From assembly GCA_036387135.1 (NCBI GenBank), contig DASVUH010000045.1, positions 1-64,000 on the forward strand: a DNA stretch of 64,000 nucleotides, written 5' to 3'. The notes beneath the pieces were generated by a model. That model saw only the letters and a program-made list of their open reading frames with translations. It searched no databases and was not told the DNA's origin. Source of the stretch: JALZCH01 sp036387135. GTDB taxonomy: Bacteria > Acidobacteriota > Blastocatellia > Pyrinomonadales > Pyrinomonadaceae. A program made the translations under genes and the position numbers. This document shows positions 7,673 to 16,583 of the stretch, piece by piece (positions within the stretch are counted from its first letter, which is position 1; every line of letters starts with the position of its first letter).

Positions 7673-8227
7673 CTATTTGTCCTGTTCCAAAAGTTTGGTC
7701 GTTCCTTCCGTCACGCTGCCCGGACGGCTCAAATCGTAAGTGTCGAGCGTTTTCCCCGCATTCTGCGGCGGAATATAAGCCGACGCCGGAACGGATTGCT
7801 GCGGCGGCAGAGCATTTTTATAGCCCGCGCCCCGCATGGCTTTCTTCTCTCTCATTTTCCGAATCAGATTAAACTTCTCGGCATTCCGGCGACGCGGCGC
7901 TTTTTTCAAAAATAGCATTGAGAAAACGAATATCAACAAACCGCCGAAAATACCGAGAGCCGCAAAAAATTGAGGAAGTCGGTTCGCTCCGGCGGCGGCT
8001 AAAACCGGGGCGAGGAAAAGCGTTAAGCTCAAAAACCAAATCAAAGCGAATTTCAAGCCGCGCGAGCGCGAAAGCCTGCCGTTTGATTGCTTGCTCGCTT
8101 CTTCCAACTGCGGCAGATACCCGTTATGATCGAGTAGCTGCGCGACGACCTCGAACGAAAAGCCGCACCGTGAGCAATACCTCATTTCTTCACTCGCCTG
8201 TTTCTGACCGCAGCTTGGACAAAACAT
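7673..8227 (-). CDS. Zinc-ribbon membrane protein
   Basis: Starts MFCPSCGQKQASEEMRYCSR, then CG, a two-knuckle (CxxC...CxxC) zinc ribbon at the N-terminus. The helical linker is followed by two transmembrane segments (LIWFLSLTLFLAPVLAAAG and FFAALGIFGGLLIFVFSML). The basic tail ends GSVTEGTTKLLE. The same tail (SVTEQTTGLLE) occurs in the paralogue at 51528-52007. I trimmed the start to ATG 8227 because the zinc ribbon begins there. Function unknown; a membrane-anchored cytoplasmic zinc ribbon is the visible design. Confidence 0.75.
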   Translation of the reverse strand: MFCPSCGQKQASEEMRYCSRCGFSFEVVAQLLDHNGYLPQLEEASKQSNGRLSRSRGLKFALIWFLSLTLFLAPVLAAAGANRLPQFFAALGIFGGLLIFVFSMLFLKKAPRRRNAEKFNLIRKMREKKAMRGAGYKNALPPQQSVPASAYIPPQNAGKTLDTYDLSRPGSVTEGTTKLLEQDK

Positions 8228-8443
8228 ATTTTTGAGATTGTAATTAACAAATTGCCGTTCAAAATTGATTACACCGGAAAACTTTTTAAGCAACTCGTCC
8301 TGAATTCATTTACGGCTCACTTACAATTTTGTTCAATAAGTCTAATTGAATGAATTTGATTATTTTAGATTGAACAATTTCTATTTTTCGGGCAAAGACA
8401 TTTTCATACTCAATTTCGATGTTTTGATACAATTAAAATCATT

Positions 8444-8881
8444 ATGAACACGCACGAAAACATCATTGACGATAATCGAGGAATTCGTGATTTGCTTTCC
8501 AATACAAAACGCATTGCGGTTTTAGGAATCAAAACCGAAGCACAAGCCGGACAGCCTGCGTTTTATGTGCCGCAATATATGCAGCGCGCAGGGTTTGAAA
8601 TCGTGCCGGTTCCGGTTTATTACCCTGAAGCGACAGAGATTTTGGGGGCACAGGTTTATCGAAAGCTCTCTGAAATACCGGGCGAAATTGATCTGGTCAA
8701 CGTCTTTCGCCGTCCTTCCGATATTCCGGCTCACGTCGAAGACATTCTGGCGAAAAAGCCGAAAGCGGTTTGGTTTCAATCAGGCATCGTCAACGACGAA
8801 GCCGCCGAGACTTTAGCCGCAGCCGGAATCAAAGTCGTGCAAGACCGATGCTTGATGGTCGAGCATCGAATGATTCGATAA
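8444..8881 (+). CDS. CoA-binding protein (YccU-like, CoA_binding_2)
   Basis: A 145-residue single-domain Rossmann protein of the CoA_binding_2 family. Strand 1 and the phosphate loop read RIAVLGIKTEAQAGQPAFYV, followed by the typical VYYPEATEILGAQVYRKLSE, then VNVFRRPSDIP, then KAVWFQSGI and the conserved Cys/Met end VQDRCLMVEHRM. The family matches the CoA-binding domain of succinyl-CoA synthetase alpha but lacks the catalytic part. Its cellular role is not settled. The length fits the family. Confidence 0.88.
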   Translation: MNTHENIIDDNRGIRDLLSNTKRIAVLGIKTEAQAGQPAFYVPQYMQRAGFEIVPVPVYYPEATEILGAQVYRKLSEIPGEIDLVNVFRRPSDIPAHVEDILAKKPKAVWFQSGIVNDEAAETLAAAGIKVVQDRCLMVEHRMIR

Positions 8882-8902
8882 AAAAACCGAGAGTTTATAT
8901 TT

Positions 8903-9316
8903 ATGCCAAAGCTGGATGCGGTGTTGGAAACCGCGCTTTATGTCGCAGATTTAAAACGCTCGATCTCGTTTTATCAAACCGTTTTTGAGTTTGAAACTTT
9001 GTTTGCCGACGAGCGTTTGTGCGCTTTGAACGTTTCGGATAAGCAGGTTCTGCTTTTGTTTTTAAAAGGCGCGTCGAACGAGCCGACGAATGCTTCCGGC
9101 GGCGTTATTCCTCCGCACGACGGCGACGGACAGCTTCACGTCGCGTTTTCAATCGGGGCGGACGAATTAAGCGAATGGGAAAGCTGGCTGGCACAAAACG
9201 ACATTTTAATCGAAAGCACGGTTCGGTGGGCGCGCGGCGGAACGAGTCTGTATTTCCGCGACCCGGACGGGCACTTGCTTGAATTGGTAACGCCCGGTTT
9301 GTGGGCGATTTATTAA
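8903..9316 (+). CDS. VOC/glyoxalase-family protein
   Basis: A 137-residue vicinal-oxygen-chelate protein. It opens ETALYVADLKRSISFYQTVF, as in most glyoxalase/dioxygenase superfamily members, and ends SLYFRDPDGHLLELVTPGLW, which carries the metal-ligand glutamate. A second ligand is likely the His in GDGQLHVAFSI. Related proteins are metalloenzymes or antibiotic-binding proteins, so the substrate cannot be given. It starts 21 bases after the CoA-binding gene, so the two are likely co-transcribed. Confidence 0.88.
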   Translation: MPKLDAVLETALYVADLKRSISFYQTVFEFETLFADERLCALNVSDKQVLLLFLKGASNEPTNASGGVIPPHDGDGQLHVAFSIGADELSEWESWLAQNDILIESTVRWARGGTSLYFRDPDGHLLELVTPGLWAIY

Positions 9317-9437
9317 CTTTTTGGAGCGTTTTACAATTTCTTGGCAAACGTTAAATTTACGAAGTTTTATTTTATAAAAGTTTGTTCGGAAAGATTATGC
9401 TTTACAGGGTTTAGCTTGAAAAAATTGATGTTCAAAA

Positions 9438-9472
9438 GAAAAAGACCGCTTTCGATTGAAAGCAGTCTTTTT
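9438..9472. terminator. Bidirectional rho-independent terminator
   Basis: GAAAAAGACCGCTTTC and GAAAGCAGTCTTTTT form a stem with an AT-tract on both sides. It lies between the VOC gene (plus, ends 9316) and the small minus gene ending at 9498. Confidence 0.75.
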
Positions 9473-9497
9473 CTCTAAAATAAAAATGTTGTAAAAA

Positions 9498-9746
9498 CTA
9501 GGCGGCGCGGCGGTCGTCTGAAGTTTCAGCAAAAACGCGGCGTCCGTTGAGCGCGTCGTCAATAATTTCGCGCAACGCTGAAGCGTCCGGGTTGACATCC
9601 ATTTTGTCGCAGGCGCGCAAGTGGCGAATAATGCCTTCGGTCGCAATTTCAAGCGGGGCGCCGTTTAATTTGGAATAACGGCGAGCTTGAATATGATCAA
9701 TTTCCTGAATCCGCTCGTGCAGCGGCATAAAACGATTCTGAATCAC
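9498..9746 (-). CDS. Small hypothetical protein (82 aa)
   Basis: Reads MIQNRFMPLHERIQEIDHIQ, then a helical stretch with EGIIRHLRACDKMDVNPDAS, ending with RRAA. It is mostly helical and charged, without a signal peptide or known motif. A clean SD (AGGAG in AAAGGAGTGATAAAAAAGTG on the minus strand) lies upstream, and a strong terminator follows at 9438-9472. This makes it more convincing than the neighbouring small frames. Function unknown. Confidence 0.55.
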   Translation of the reverse strand: MIQNRFMPLHERIQEIDHIQARRYSKLNGAPLEIATEGIIRHLRACDKMDVNPDASALREIIDDALNGRRVFAETSDDRRAA

Positions 9747-10056
9747 TTTTTTATCACTCCTTTATAGTTTGAATGCGTATTTATTCGGTTTTTAAACCGT
9801 TATATTTTATAACTAACTGTTAGATGTATTTAAGCCAGCCGCAAGATGTAGGTAAATTATCGAGCGCTGGCGCATATTCCGGTTCGGACAAACAGGTCTG
9901 CTCTAAAGCCCTAACCTGAAATTCCTGCTCCTGAAAGATTTGAATGGTAACACACGAAATCGAGAATGTCACGAACTTTTTTTTGGTGAATGAATATTCA
10001 TTCATAAATCAGGCAAAACCGCAAATTTATTGTTTGATACGACTTGCAACATCGAT
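9747..10056. other. 310-base gap without a supported gene
   Basis: A 61-codon minus-strand frame (9820-10005) exists but has no ribosome site and unnatural composition. I see no hairpin with a T-run or RNA gene here. Confidence 0.4.
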
Positions 10057-10359
10057 TTAATCAAGTTCGAGCGGGTTTCTAAACGGCGTATCCGGCTCGC
10101 CTTCGGCGCGTTTAAAAGCGTCGCGGAATTTTTCTTCGAGCAGGCGCTCGCGCTCTTTCTCGCGGTTCATTTCCTGCGCAAAAATGTTCTCTCTGGCTTC
10201 TTTCTGCGCCGCGAGATTTTTTTGCAGCTCTTCAAACGAGCCGAGCTTTTTCCCTTTTTCTTCGTGCGAGAGAATCGTTCCCGTCGCGGCGTCAACGGTT
10301 AATTTCGCTTCGCAGCAGGGACAAATAATCGTCCAATTAGTTTTCGCTTCGTTTTCCAT
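10057..10359 (-). CDS. Small CxxC protein with charged coiled tail (100 aa)
   Basis: The N-terminus reads NWTIICPCCEAKLTVDAATG. It has a single CPCC pair, so at most half of a zinc ribbon in one chain. A long, strongly charged helical segment follows (AAQKEARENIFAQEMNREKE). It looks like a short zinc-ribbon/coiled-coil protein of the FmdB-like kind, perhaps dimerising to bind one metal. No partner gene is evident. Confidence 0.6.
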   Translation of the reverse strand: MENEAKTNWTIICPCCEAKLTVDAATGTILSHEEKGKKLGSFEELQKNLAAQKEARENIFAQEMNREKERERLLEEKFRDAFKRAEGEPDTPFRNPLELD

Positions 10360-10453
10360 ATTGGAAACGCATTATAACAATCGAACTCGAAAAATTAAAC
10401 GGCGAGTGATTTGGAATAATCGCCCGCCATTTCGATTGTTTGAATTTAACCGC

Positions 10454-11053
10454 TTATTGATTTTTTTGCGGCGCGCCGCGTTTTTCCAACTTCTGCTCGG
10501 ATTGCGGCGCGGGCGGATTTTCAACTTTCGGATCGGGTTTTGCGGGCTGCGCGTTTTGGGCGGCTTGCAAAATTTCCGCCGCCGAAGCCACCATCGGATT
10601 CCCCACGACGTTTGGGGACAATTCTTTGACTTGTCCGTTTCTCAAATAAACTTTGACGATTGTTTTCTTGTTTGCGACATCCTGAATTCGCTCGACTTTG
10701 GCAAGCTCGGCGTTGTTTTTGAAAGTTCGCGTTTCAACCGGAAATTGTCCGAGGCTGACCGTAACTTCCGAATTATCCGGCGCCGGATTCGTAATATTTT
10801 GAACTTTAGCGTTTTTCGTCGGGTCTCCTTTCGCCATATTCGCATTTGCGGGCGCGTTCGGAATTCCCGGAACCGCCGAATTTGTCGCCGGCGACACTGC
10901 GGGCGCGGCGTTTGCAATCGGGTTTGAATTGCTTTGTAAAACGGCGACGTTTGAATTGGCGTTTGTTTCTGTGGGCGCGGTTGTCGTCGAGCAAGCCGTC
11001 GCAACGACTGAAAGCGACAACGCTGAAATTATTAAAAGATTTTTGCGTTTCAT
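10454..11053 (-). CDS. Lipoprotein with Asn/Ala/Pro-rich linker (199 aa)
   Basis: The signal peptide ends in a lipobox (SVVATAC, lipidated Cys21). A low-complexity stretch rich in Asn, Ala, Thr and Pro follows (about 22-85), and then a small globular part with EVTVSLGQFPVETRTFKNNA, then KTIVKVYLRNGQVKELSPN. This beta-rich block may be a small periplasmic binding domain. The C-terminus is Pro/Lys-rich. It is probably anchored in the outer or inner membrane facing the periplasm. No function is assigned. Confidence 0.7.
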   Translation of the reverse strand: MKRKNLLIISALSLSVVATACSTTTAPTETNANSNVAVLQSNSNPIANAAPAVSPATNSAVPGIPNAPANANMAKGDPTKNAKVQNITNPAPDNSEVTVSLGQFPVETRTFKNNAELAKVERIQDVANKKTIVKVYLRNGQVKELSPNVVGNPMVASAAEILQAAQNAQPAKPDPKVENPPAPQSEQKLEKRGAPQKNQ

Positions 11054-11147
11054 AGTAACTCCTCAAAATGTAAAAAAATATCAGCTCAAAATAATGCGAA
11101 AAACTGGGCGCAAAAGCAATGAGCGAAACTTTACGAAGAACGTTATT

Positions 11148-11741
11148 TCACGATTTCGCTTGCAATCTATTTTGCAGATTTTGTTTTAACGCCTGCCATT
11201 CATCATCCAGAATGCTGAAATAAACCGTGTCGCGGAGTCGCCCGGAATCGGTAACGACGTGTTTTCGCAAAATTCCTTCTTCTTTTGCTCCAATCCGTAA
11301 AATCGCGCTGCGCGAACGCTCGTTTAAAGCGTCGGTTTTCAGTTCGACGCGATTGCAATTCCAGGTTTCAAAAGCATAGCGAAGCATCAAAAATTTTGCT
11401 TCGGTGTTAACAAAAGTGCGTTGAAATTCAAGCCCGATCCAAGTCCAGCCGATTTCGACTCGTTTGTTTGCGAGGTCAATGTTTCCGAAACGAGTCGAGC
11501 CGATTGCTTTGCCGGTTTCTTTCAAAACTGTTGCGAACGGCAAAGAAAATCCGCGACGCTGTTCATCAAGAGCAGTTTCGAGGTAGTTTTGCAAATCTGC
11601 TTCGGTTTTGATTTGCTTTGGCGACCAACGCCAAATTTCCTCATCGAATCCAACGGCGCGTAAATCCGCAAAATGTTTTTCGTATGACAAAGGCTCAAGT
11701 CTGACAAATTCGCCTTCGAGCGTAACAGGTTTAATTTCCAT
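11148..11741 (-). CDS. GNAT-family N-acetyltransferase (RimJ/RimL type)
   Basis: After trimming to ATG 11741 it begins MEIKPVTLEGEFVRLEPLSY, the standard opening of Acetyltransf_3 proteins. It continues with GSTRFGNIDLANKRVEIGWT, then a core matching the acetyl-CoA-binding region (NTEAKFLMLRYAFETWNCNR), then ALNERSRSAILRIGAKEEGI. This subfamily acetylates ribosomal-protein N-termini or small amines, and the substrate is unknown here. It is divergent from the small gene at 11808, with 66 bases between. Confidence 0.85.
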   Translation of the reverse strand: MEIKPVTLEGEFVRLEPLSYEKHFADLRAVGFDEEIWRWSPKQIKTEADLQNYLETALDEQRRGFSLPFATVLKETGKAIGSTRFGNIDLANKRVEIGWTWIGLEFQRTFVNTEAKFLMLRYAFETWNCNRVELKTDALNERSRSAILRIGAKEEGILRKHVVTDSGRLRDTVYFSILDDEWQALKQNLQNRLQAKS

Positions 11742-11807
11742 AAATAATAAAGAGCAACGGCAGAATCTCTTATAAATACGAATATTATTCAAGCATTATA
11801 TTTTAAT

Positions 11808-12116
11808 TTGGCAGAAATATTTAAAAAAGTGCCGATGCAAATTTTGCGGGCTTCTAAAGTTATATCTCATCGTGAAGAAACTGCTTTTGGTGCTGGGACG
11901 AAATATGCGATTAACGTGCGCGGCGTTTATCAAGTTGACAAGAACAATAAGCAATTACAGTTTCTCGGCGCAAGACGGGATTCCCTTCCGGCATTTTCAG
12001 AAGACGGCTTAAGAAAAAAAGCCGGAATTCAGCAAATCTTCTCCAGCGCTTTACTTGGGATGAAAAATGGTTATAATCGGCTGGCATTAAATCAGGTGGA
12101 GAGTTCAACAGCTTAA
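11808..12116 (+). CDS. Small hypothetical protein (102 aa)
   Basis: The frame opens with TTG at 11808 or ATG at 11835 (MQILRASKVISHREETAFGA). It is a basic, beta-containing peptide with a KYAINVRGVYQVDKNN block. No signal peptide, metal motif or known family. It could be a short domain remnant. No good ribosome site decides the start. Confidence 0.4.
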   Translation: MAEIFKKVPMQILRASKVISHREETAFGAGTKYAINVRGVYQVDKNNKQLQFLGARRDSLPAFSEDGLRKKAGIQQIFSSALLGMKNGYNRLALNQVESSTA

Positions 12117-12456
12117 AAGGGCATTAACATACTTGATTCGGCGTCACGCTTTTAAAGCAAAAGCCTGCCCTCTTTTATCACGCTTCAGCGATACATAAAA
12201 TTTTCTGAAAAAAACTTTGAGTGATGATAGTTTTTCCATTCTTTTGGGGCGTTGGTTAATTGAGTGTTAAAAACACGAAAGGGCAAATACAGTTTGTCTC
12301 GATTGAAACCGAACAGAGCGAAAAATGTTTGTGCCGGAATTCAAATAATTTCTCTTGATAAAGAGGGATAAACCGATAGCAGACATTACCTGAGTCAACT
12401 ATATCAATATCTTAGTTTAACTCTCACAAAATGATTTCTAACACGAACGGAAGCAT
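12117..12456. other. 340-base region upstream of the RiPP-like operon
   Basis: No gene seen. It should hold the promoter of the operon at 12457-16545, but I find no convincing -35/-10 pair, metal-box palindrome or attenuator. The GGAAG just before 12457 is the ribosome site of the first gene. Confidence 0.4.
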
Positions 12457-13848
12457 ATGCAACTAACCAAATTTTTTAAAGACGAAACAAAAGTAACCCC
12501 GGAGAATCTTGGCGAAGCTATTCAGCAGGCAATTGAAATTGAAATTGCTACTATTCCCGTTTATCTCTACACATATTATTCAGTCAACCGCGTGCCCAAT
12601 CAGGACGCAATAAGCGGCGGATTGGCGCAGAAATTGACCGGCAATGGAATGTCTATATCGGAAGCCAGACCTATCGCTTTAGACCTTTCCGCGCAGATTA
12701 TGGTTTACGCCAACAAAGTCGGCGCGACGATTATGAGCGTGGTGATGGAAGAGATGCTCCACATGGCGCTCTCATCCAATCTGAAACAGGCATTAATAGG
12801 CGCGCCGATTTTGACGGGCAGATCGCCGTCGAAATATCCGGCGAGGCTTCCCGGTCACGAACCGGAGTTCGACATTGATTTAGCGCCGTTTTCGTTAAAG
12901 CAATTGATGACCTTTCTCAAAATAGAAAGTCCGAAGCCTTTGCCCGCCGCCGCGCCTATGGCAATGCCCATACCTTATACGACAATCGGTCAGTTTTATG
13001 ACGCGATAAAAGAGTGCATTGACACAAACGACCTGACTTATAATACCGAGCTTCCGCAGCTTGTTCCTGGTCAGCGTTATTATGCGCCAAATATGATAGA
13101 TACCGTCTATTACAACAAGGAGCATAAACCGCAGTTTGTTGATGCTGACGACTCCGGCGATTTGATTCAGGTGGTTGACCGGGCGTCCGCCGGTAAAGCG
13201 ATTGACCAGATTGTCGAACAGGGCGAAGGCAACGACGACAAAAATGTGAACCACTTAAATGATAACGGTTCGGTAGACTGCGGAACGATAAAAAAAGCGG
13301 ACTATGACGACCCGGACAGAGGAGAGCTTTCACACTTTGAAAAATTTGCCCAGCTATATTGCGAATACAATACTTTGTCCGAGCAATTTCAGTCTTACGG
13401 TCTGGATGCCGAACTCAGCAGTTATTTTGTTTACAATTGTCCGACTAATCCGACAACGGCGTCTTATCCCAAAGCCAATGGGTATCCCGACGGCACTCTG
13501 CAGGCATTGTCAACGCTCCTGAACGGCGTCTATACATATCTGTTCGTTATGACGGAAGCCTGTTACAGACAGGAAAAAACCAACACGCAGTATGAGATAT
13601 TTATGTTCGGCATTCACAAATCAATGATATTCATTCTCGATGCGCTGTGCGGCACGATGTCGGGTCTGACTTACTCTTCAAACGGACAAACATATAATGC
13701 CGCTCCGACTTTCGAAAATTACCCGTTCGGTCTTTTATCAAGTCCGAAATCCCAGTTGATGGCGCTTTTTCAAAATGCCGTTGCACTATATCCGGGAATT
13801 TCGCGTCTCGAACAAAGAATAGACGCTTTGCCGGACGTAAAATTATAA
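12457..13848 (+). CDS. Ferritin-like protein of the VioB/iminophenyl-pyruvate-synthase type
   Basis: A 463-residue protein with the N-terminal ferritin-like domain of PF12902. The diiron-type helices are visible in ENLGEAIQQAIEIEIATIPV, then YLYTYYSVN, and in VVMEEMLHMALSSNLKQALI, where EEMLHM gives the ExxH ligand set. A later helix has EKFAQLYCEYNTLSEQFQ. In violacein synthesis VioB carries this domain fused to an oxidase; here it is alone with a long C-terminal region. It leads the four-gene operon with a cysteine-rich precursor, an MNIO enzyme and its partner. It may therefore be an oxidative tailoring enzyme or a redox helper for the peptide. Confidence 0.8.
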   Translation: MQLTKFFKDETKVTPENLGEAIQQAIEIEIATIPVYLYTYYSVNRVPNQDAISGGLAQKLTGNGMSISEARPIALDLSAQIMVYANKVGATIMSVVMEEMLHMALSSNLKQALIGAPILTGRSPSKYPARLPGHEPEFDIDLAPFSLKQLMTFLKIESPKPLPAAAPMAMPIPYTTIGQFYDAIKECIDTNDLTYNTELPQLVPGQRYYAPNMIDTVYYNKEHKPQFVDADDSGDLIQVVDRASAGKAIDQIVEQGEGNDDKNVNHLNDNGSVDCGTIKKADYDDPDRGELSHFEKFAQLYCEYNTLSEQFQSYGLDAELSSYFVYNCPTNPTTASYPKANGYPDGTLQALSTLLNGVYTYLFVMTEACYRQEKTNTQYEIFMFGIHKSMIFILDALCGTMSGLTYSSNGQTYNAAPTFENYPFGLLSSPKSQLMALFQNAVALYPGISRLEQRIDALPDVKL

Positions 13849-13881
13849 CTATTTTTATTTGACACAAAAACACATACAATT

Positions 13882-14787
13882 ATGGACAATACAGAAGTTT
13901 CATCAACGGAAAATGGCTGCAGCGGAAGCGGTTGTTCCGCACCTGCGGAACAAAGTGTCAGAAGCTCAAAGCTCGGCGGCGGTATTTGTGGCGCGCCGCC
14001 TGTGCCGTCAGCGCCGGTGGCACCTCCTCCGAATACTGCGGTAACGACGGCGCCTTTGGAACTGCACGTCTGTATGGGATTAAATGCCTGCAAGGGTCAC
14101 GACCGTTACGGCACAAATTCCTGCGCGGGCACAGGCTGGTGCGCAACGGCGGGCGTGCATGTTTGCCGCACGCTGAACAATTGTCGCGGGCAGGGCGGAT
14201 GCGGTTTATACGGCTCTGACGAGGATGACGCTACGCCCGGCGCGAACGACTGTTCGGGACAGGGTGCCTGCGCCGTACCGATTCAGGCGGAACGCTTCAG
14301 CACACAGGGCGCGAATAAAGGATTAAGCGTCTGGGTTCTGGCGCGTAAATTATTTGAAGAAAGAATGGAAAAAGCCAATCGCACTATCGGAGCGTCGCCG
14401 TATCAATGCGGACCGCCTCAGGCGTGGCTGGTTGAAGCACTGGGAAGTTACGATTCCTGCGGCAGCGCCGGGGATAAAGCCGGTACTTTCGGATTTAACG
14501 ATCCCGCGAAAGATGCACAGGAGCTTTGCGAAAAAAGCCTGCATCCGATTCTTTGCGGTTCTGCAAAACAAAGCGAGCAGTCGGCTCATTGCGGCTCACC
14601 GCAAAACGATGAGACAGCACATTGTGGTTCGCCGGAAAAAGGCGCTGAATCAACTCATTGCGGCAGTCCTGAAAACACCGGGACAAATCATTGCGGTTCG
14701 CCGGAAAAAAGCAGCGAGGCAAATCTTTGCAGTTCGGCAAAGGAGAGCGACGAGACAAACGGCTGCAGTGCTCCGAAAGAAAGCTAG
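13882..14787 (+). CDS. Cysteine-rich RiPP-like precursor (301 aa, 22 Cys)
   Basis: I count 22 cysteines in three zones. Residues 11-36 have NGCSGSGCS. Residues 64-130 have a CxGLNxCKG / NxCAGTGWC / LNNCRGQGGC / NDCSGQGAC motif set, like bufferin-type (BufA2) peptides. Residues 224-301 form a tandem array of about seven 11-12-residue units, mostly HCGSP-(E/Q)-x. The central part (135-215) is ordinary and helical. No signal peptide is evident, unlike classical bufferins. The stop is 3 bases before the MNIO start, so translation is coupled. It is very likely the substrate of the MNIO enzyme, with modified cysteines (thiooxazole/oxazolone-thioamide chemistry in known cases) that may bind copper. 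The repeats are Cys-rich; final processing is unknown. Confidence 0.75.
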   Translation: MDNTEVSSTENGCSGSGCSAPAEQSVRSSKLGGGICGAPPVPSAPVAPPPNTAVTTAPLELHVCMGLNACKGHDRYGTNSCAGTGWCATAGVHVCRTLNNCRGQGGCGLYGSDEDDATPGANDCSGQGACAVPIQAERFSTQGANKGLSVWVLARKLFEERMEKANRTIGASPYQCGPPQAWLVEALGSYDSCGSAGDKAGTFGFNDPAKDAQELCEKSLHPILCGSAKQSEQSAHCGSPQNDETAHCGSPEKGAESTHCGSPENTGTNHCGSPEKSSEANLCSSAKESDETNGCSAPKES

Positions 14788-14790
14788 ACA

Positions 14791-15720
14791 ATGAGTAAAA
14801 AAGCCTCTCAAATGTGTAATCCCGGTCTTGGGCTGGGATTAAGGAGCAAGCACTTTAATTATATTCTGGAGAATAATCCTCCGGTAGATTGGTTTGAAGT
14901 GATTTCGGAAAATTTTATGGATTCCGGCGGCAGACCGAGACAGGTTTTGCGCCGAATCGCCGAACGTTACCCCGTCGTTATGCACGGGGTTTCGCTTTCT
15001 ATCGGCAGTACGGACGCCCTGAATACCGAATACCTGCGAAAGCTGAAGAATCTGGCTGCGGAAATCGAGCCTTTGTGGATCAGCGATCATTTATGCTGGA
15101 CGGGAATCAATGGTCTCAACACGCATGATTTGCTTCCCGTTCCGCTGACGGAAGAATCTCTCAAACACATCTGCCGCCGCGTCAATCAGGTACAGGATTT
15201 TCTGGAACGCCCGTTTGTTTTTGAAAATCCGAGCACATATCTGACCTTCAAACAATCCACTATTACAGAATGGGATTTTCTGCGATATATGACCGAGGAA
15301 ACCGGCTGTCTGCTGCTGCTGGATGTAAATAACGTGTATGTCTCAGGATTCAATAACGATTTCGACCCTGCGCATTATATCAGGCAGATTCCGCACGACC
15401 GCGTTGTCCAGATGCATCTCGCCGGGCATCAGCACTGCGGCGATTATATTATTGATACGCATGACAGACGTGTGACACAGGACGTGTGGGAGCTTTTTAC
15501 GCTGGCGTGGCAGTTAACCGGCGGAGCGGCGACTCTGCTGGAATGGGACAGCAATATCCCGGATTTTGAAGACTATCTCGCCGAGTTGTTAAAAGCCAGA
15601 GATTTTATGAATGCGTTTACCACGCAGCCGCGCCCGGAACAAGCCGAGCATCACGAAGTTATGATCTCAAATCCGGTAGATTTTTTAGTTGCAGATATGC
15701 AGTATGAATTCAGCAAATAA
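14791..15720 (+). CDS. bufB: MNIO (DUF692, BufB-like) multinuclear iron oxidase
   Basis: A 309-residue TIM-barrel enzyme of the MNIO (formerly DUF692) family, whose members modify cysteines of precursor peptides with a multi-iron centre and O2. Expected metal ligands are visible: H65 (VMHGVSLSIG), H100 (ISDHLCW), E145 (FENPSTY), D178 (LLLDVNN), H209, H213 and H215 (MHLAGHQH), and E251 (LLEWDSN). The length is normal. It sits between the Cys-rich gene (3-base gap upstream) and the DUF2063 gene (15-base gap). The symbol reflects family position, not proven identity of the product. Confidence 0.92.
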   Translation: MSKKASQMCNPGLGLGLRSKHFNYILENNPPVDWFEVISENFMDSGGRPRQVLRRIAERYPVVMHGVSLSIGSTDALNTEYLRKLKNLAAEIEPLWISDHLCWTGINGLNTHDLLPVPLTEESLKHICRRVNQVQDFLERPFVFENPSTYLTFKQSTITEWDFLRYMTEETGCLLLLDVNNVYVSGFNNDFDPAHYIRQIPHDRVVQMHLAGHQHCGDYIIDTHDRRVTQDVWELFTLAWQLTGGAATLLEWDSNIPDFEDYLAELLKARDFMNAFTTQPRPEQAEHHEVMISNPVDFLVADMQYEFSK

Positions 15721-15735
15721 GCCGCATCTTTTTTT

Positions 15736-16545
15736 ATGTCAACCGGAAAGCAATTTACTCTCGCGCAAATGCAGAATTGGATGCAGTCGGCGCTCATCGG
15801 GCGGAACGGTCAAATACAAGCGGCAAATCCCGAATATCCGATTAATGAATCGAGCCGCTTAACCGCCGCCCGGCATTTGAATATTTACCGACATAGCTAT
15901 ATCGCCCGTTTGCGCGATTGTATGAAAAACCAGTTCAGCGCTTTGGCTTATGCCCTTGGCGAAGAATTATTTCAAATTTTTGCCGATCAATACCTGGACG
16001 CTTATCCTTCGGACAGCTACACCTTAAACGAGCTTGGCAGAAGATTCCCTGATTTTCTGGAAGAAACAAGACCGGACGCCGGGCAGGAAGAAAAGGAATC
16101 ATGGATAGATTTTATGATCGAGCTGGCACGTTTTGAATATACGTTATCGGTCATTTTCGACGCGCATTCCGATAAGGAAATCAAACCGGTAATCGAATCT
16201 ACGCCCGATGAGAAGCTAAAGCTCGCCCCTCTATTTCGTCTTTTTTATCATCGCTATCCTGTCTGCCGATATTATCTGGACGTAACCCGAAAAAAAGAGC
16301 CGGAGCTTCCTTTTGAAGAAGATAGTTATGCGGTAGTGACGCGAAATGATTATCGTTTGAGCTTATTGGAAATAAAGCCCGCCCAATATTATTTTCTCGA
16401 AATACTTGCCAAAGGAGATTCGATTGCAAAAGCAAAGGAATACTTTGTTAAAATTCACGGTTTTGACGCGCGGCGATTGGACAATGCGTGGAACGAGTGG
16501 AGGAAAAGCTTTATTACGTCAGGCTTTTTTCGTGTATCTGATTAA
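15736..16545 (+). CDS. bufC: MNIO partner protein (DUF2063, BufC-like)
   Basis: A 269-residue protein with an N-terminal DUF2063 domain (RLTAARHLNIYRHSYIARLR, then CMKNQFSALAYALGEELFQI, then YPSDSYTLNELGRRFPDFL). The C-terminal half is the partner-type domain. In bufferin and related systems this protein binds the leader or repeats of the precursor and presents it to the MNIO enzyme (RRE-like role). It closes the operon; a bidirectional terminator follows at 16584-16627. Confidence 0.85.
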   Translation: MSTGKQFTLAQMQNWMQSALIGRNGQIQAANPEYPINESSRLTAARHLNIYRHSYIARLRDCMKNQFSALAYALGEELFQIFADQYLDAYPSDSYTLNELGRRFPDFLEETRPDAGQEEKESWIDFMIELARFEYTLSVIFDAHSDKEIKPVIESTPDEKLKLAPLFRLFYHRYPVCRYYLDVTRKKEPELPFEEDSYAVVTRNDYRLSLLEIKPAQYYFLEILAKGDSIAKAKEYFVKIHGFDARRLDNAWNEWRKSFITSGFFRVSD

Positions 16546-16583
16546 TTAAATTTGCAGTGAAAGTCACCTTTTAGAATTTTGCT

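Noticed and set aside
9820..10005. A 61-codon minus frame with a hydrophobic start
   Set aside because: No SD, no family pattern, poly-A derived Lys run; treated as chance.
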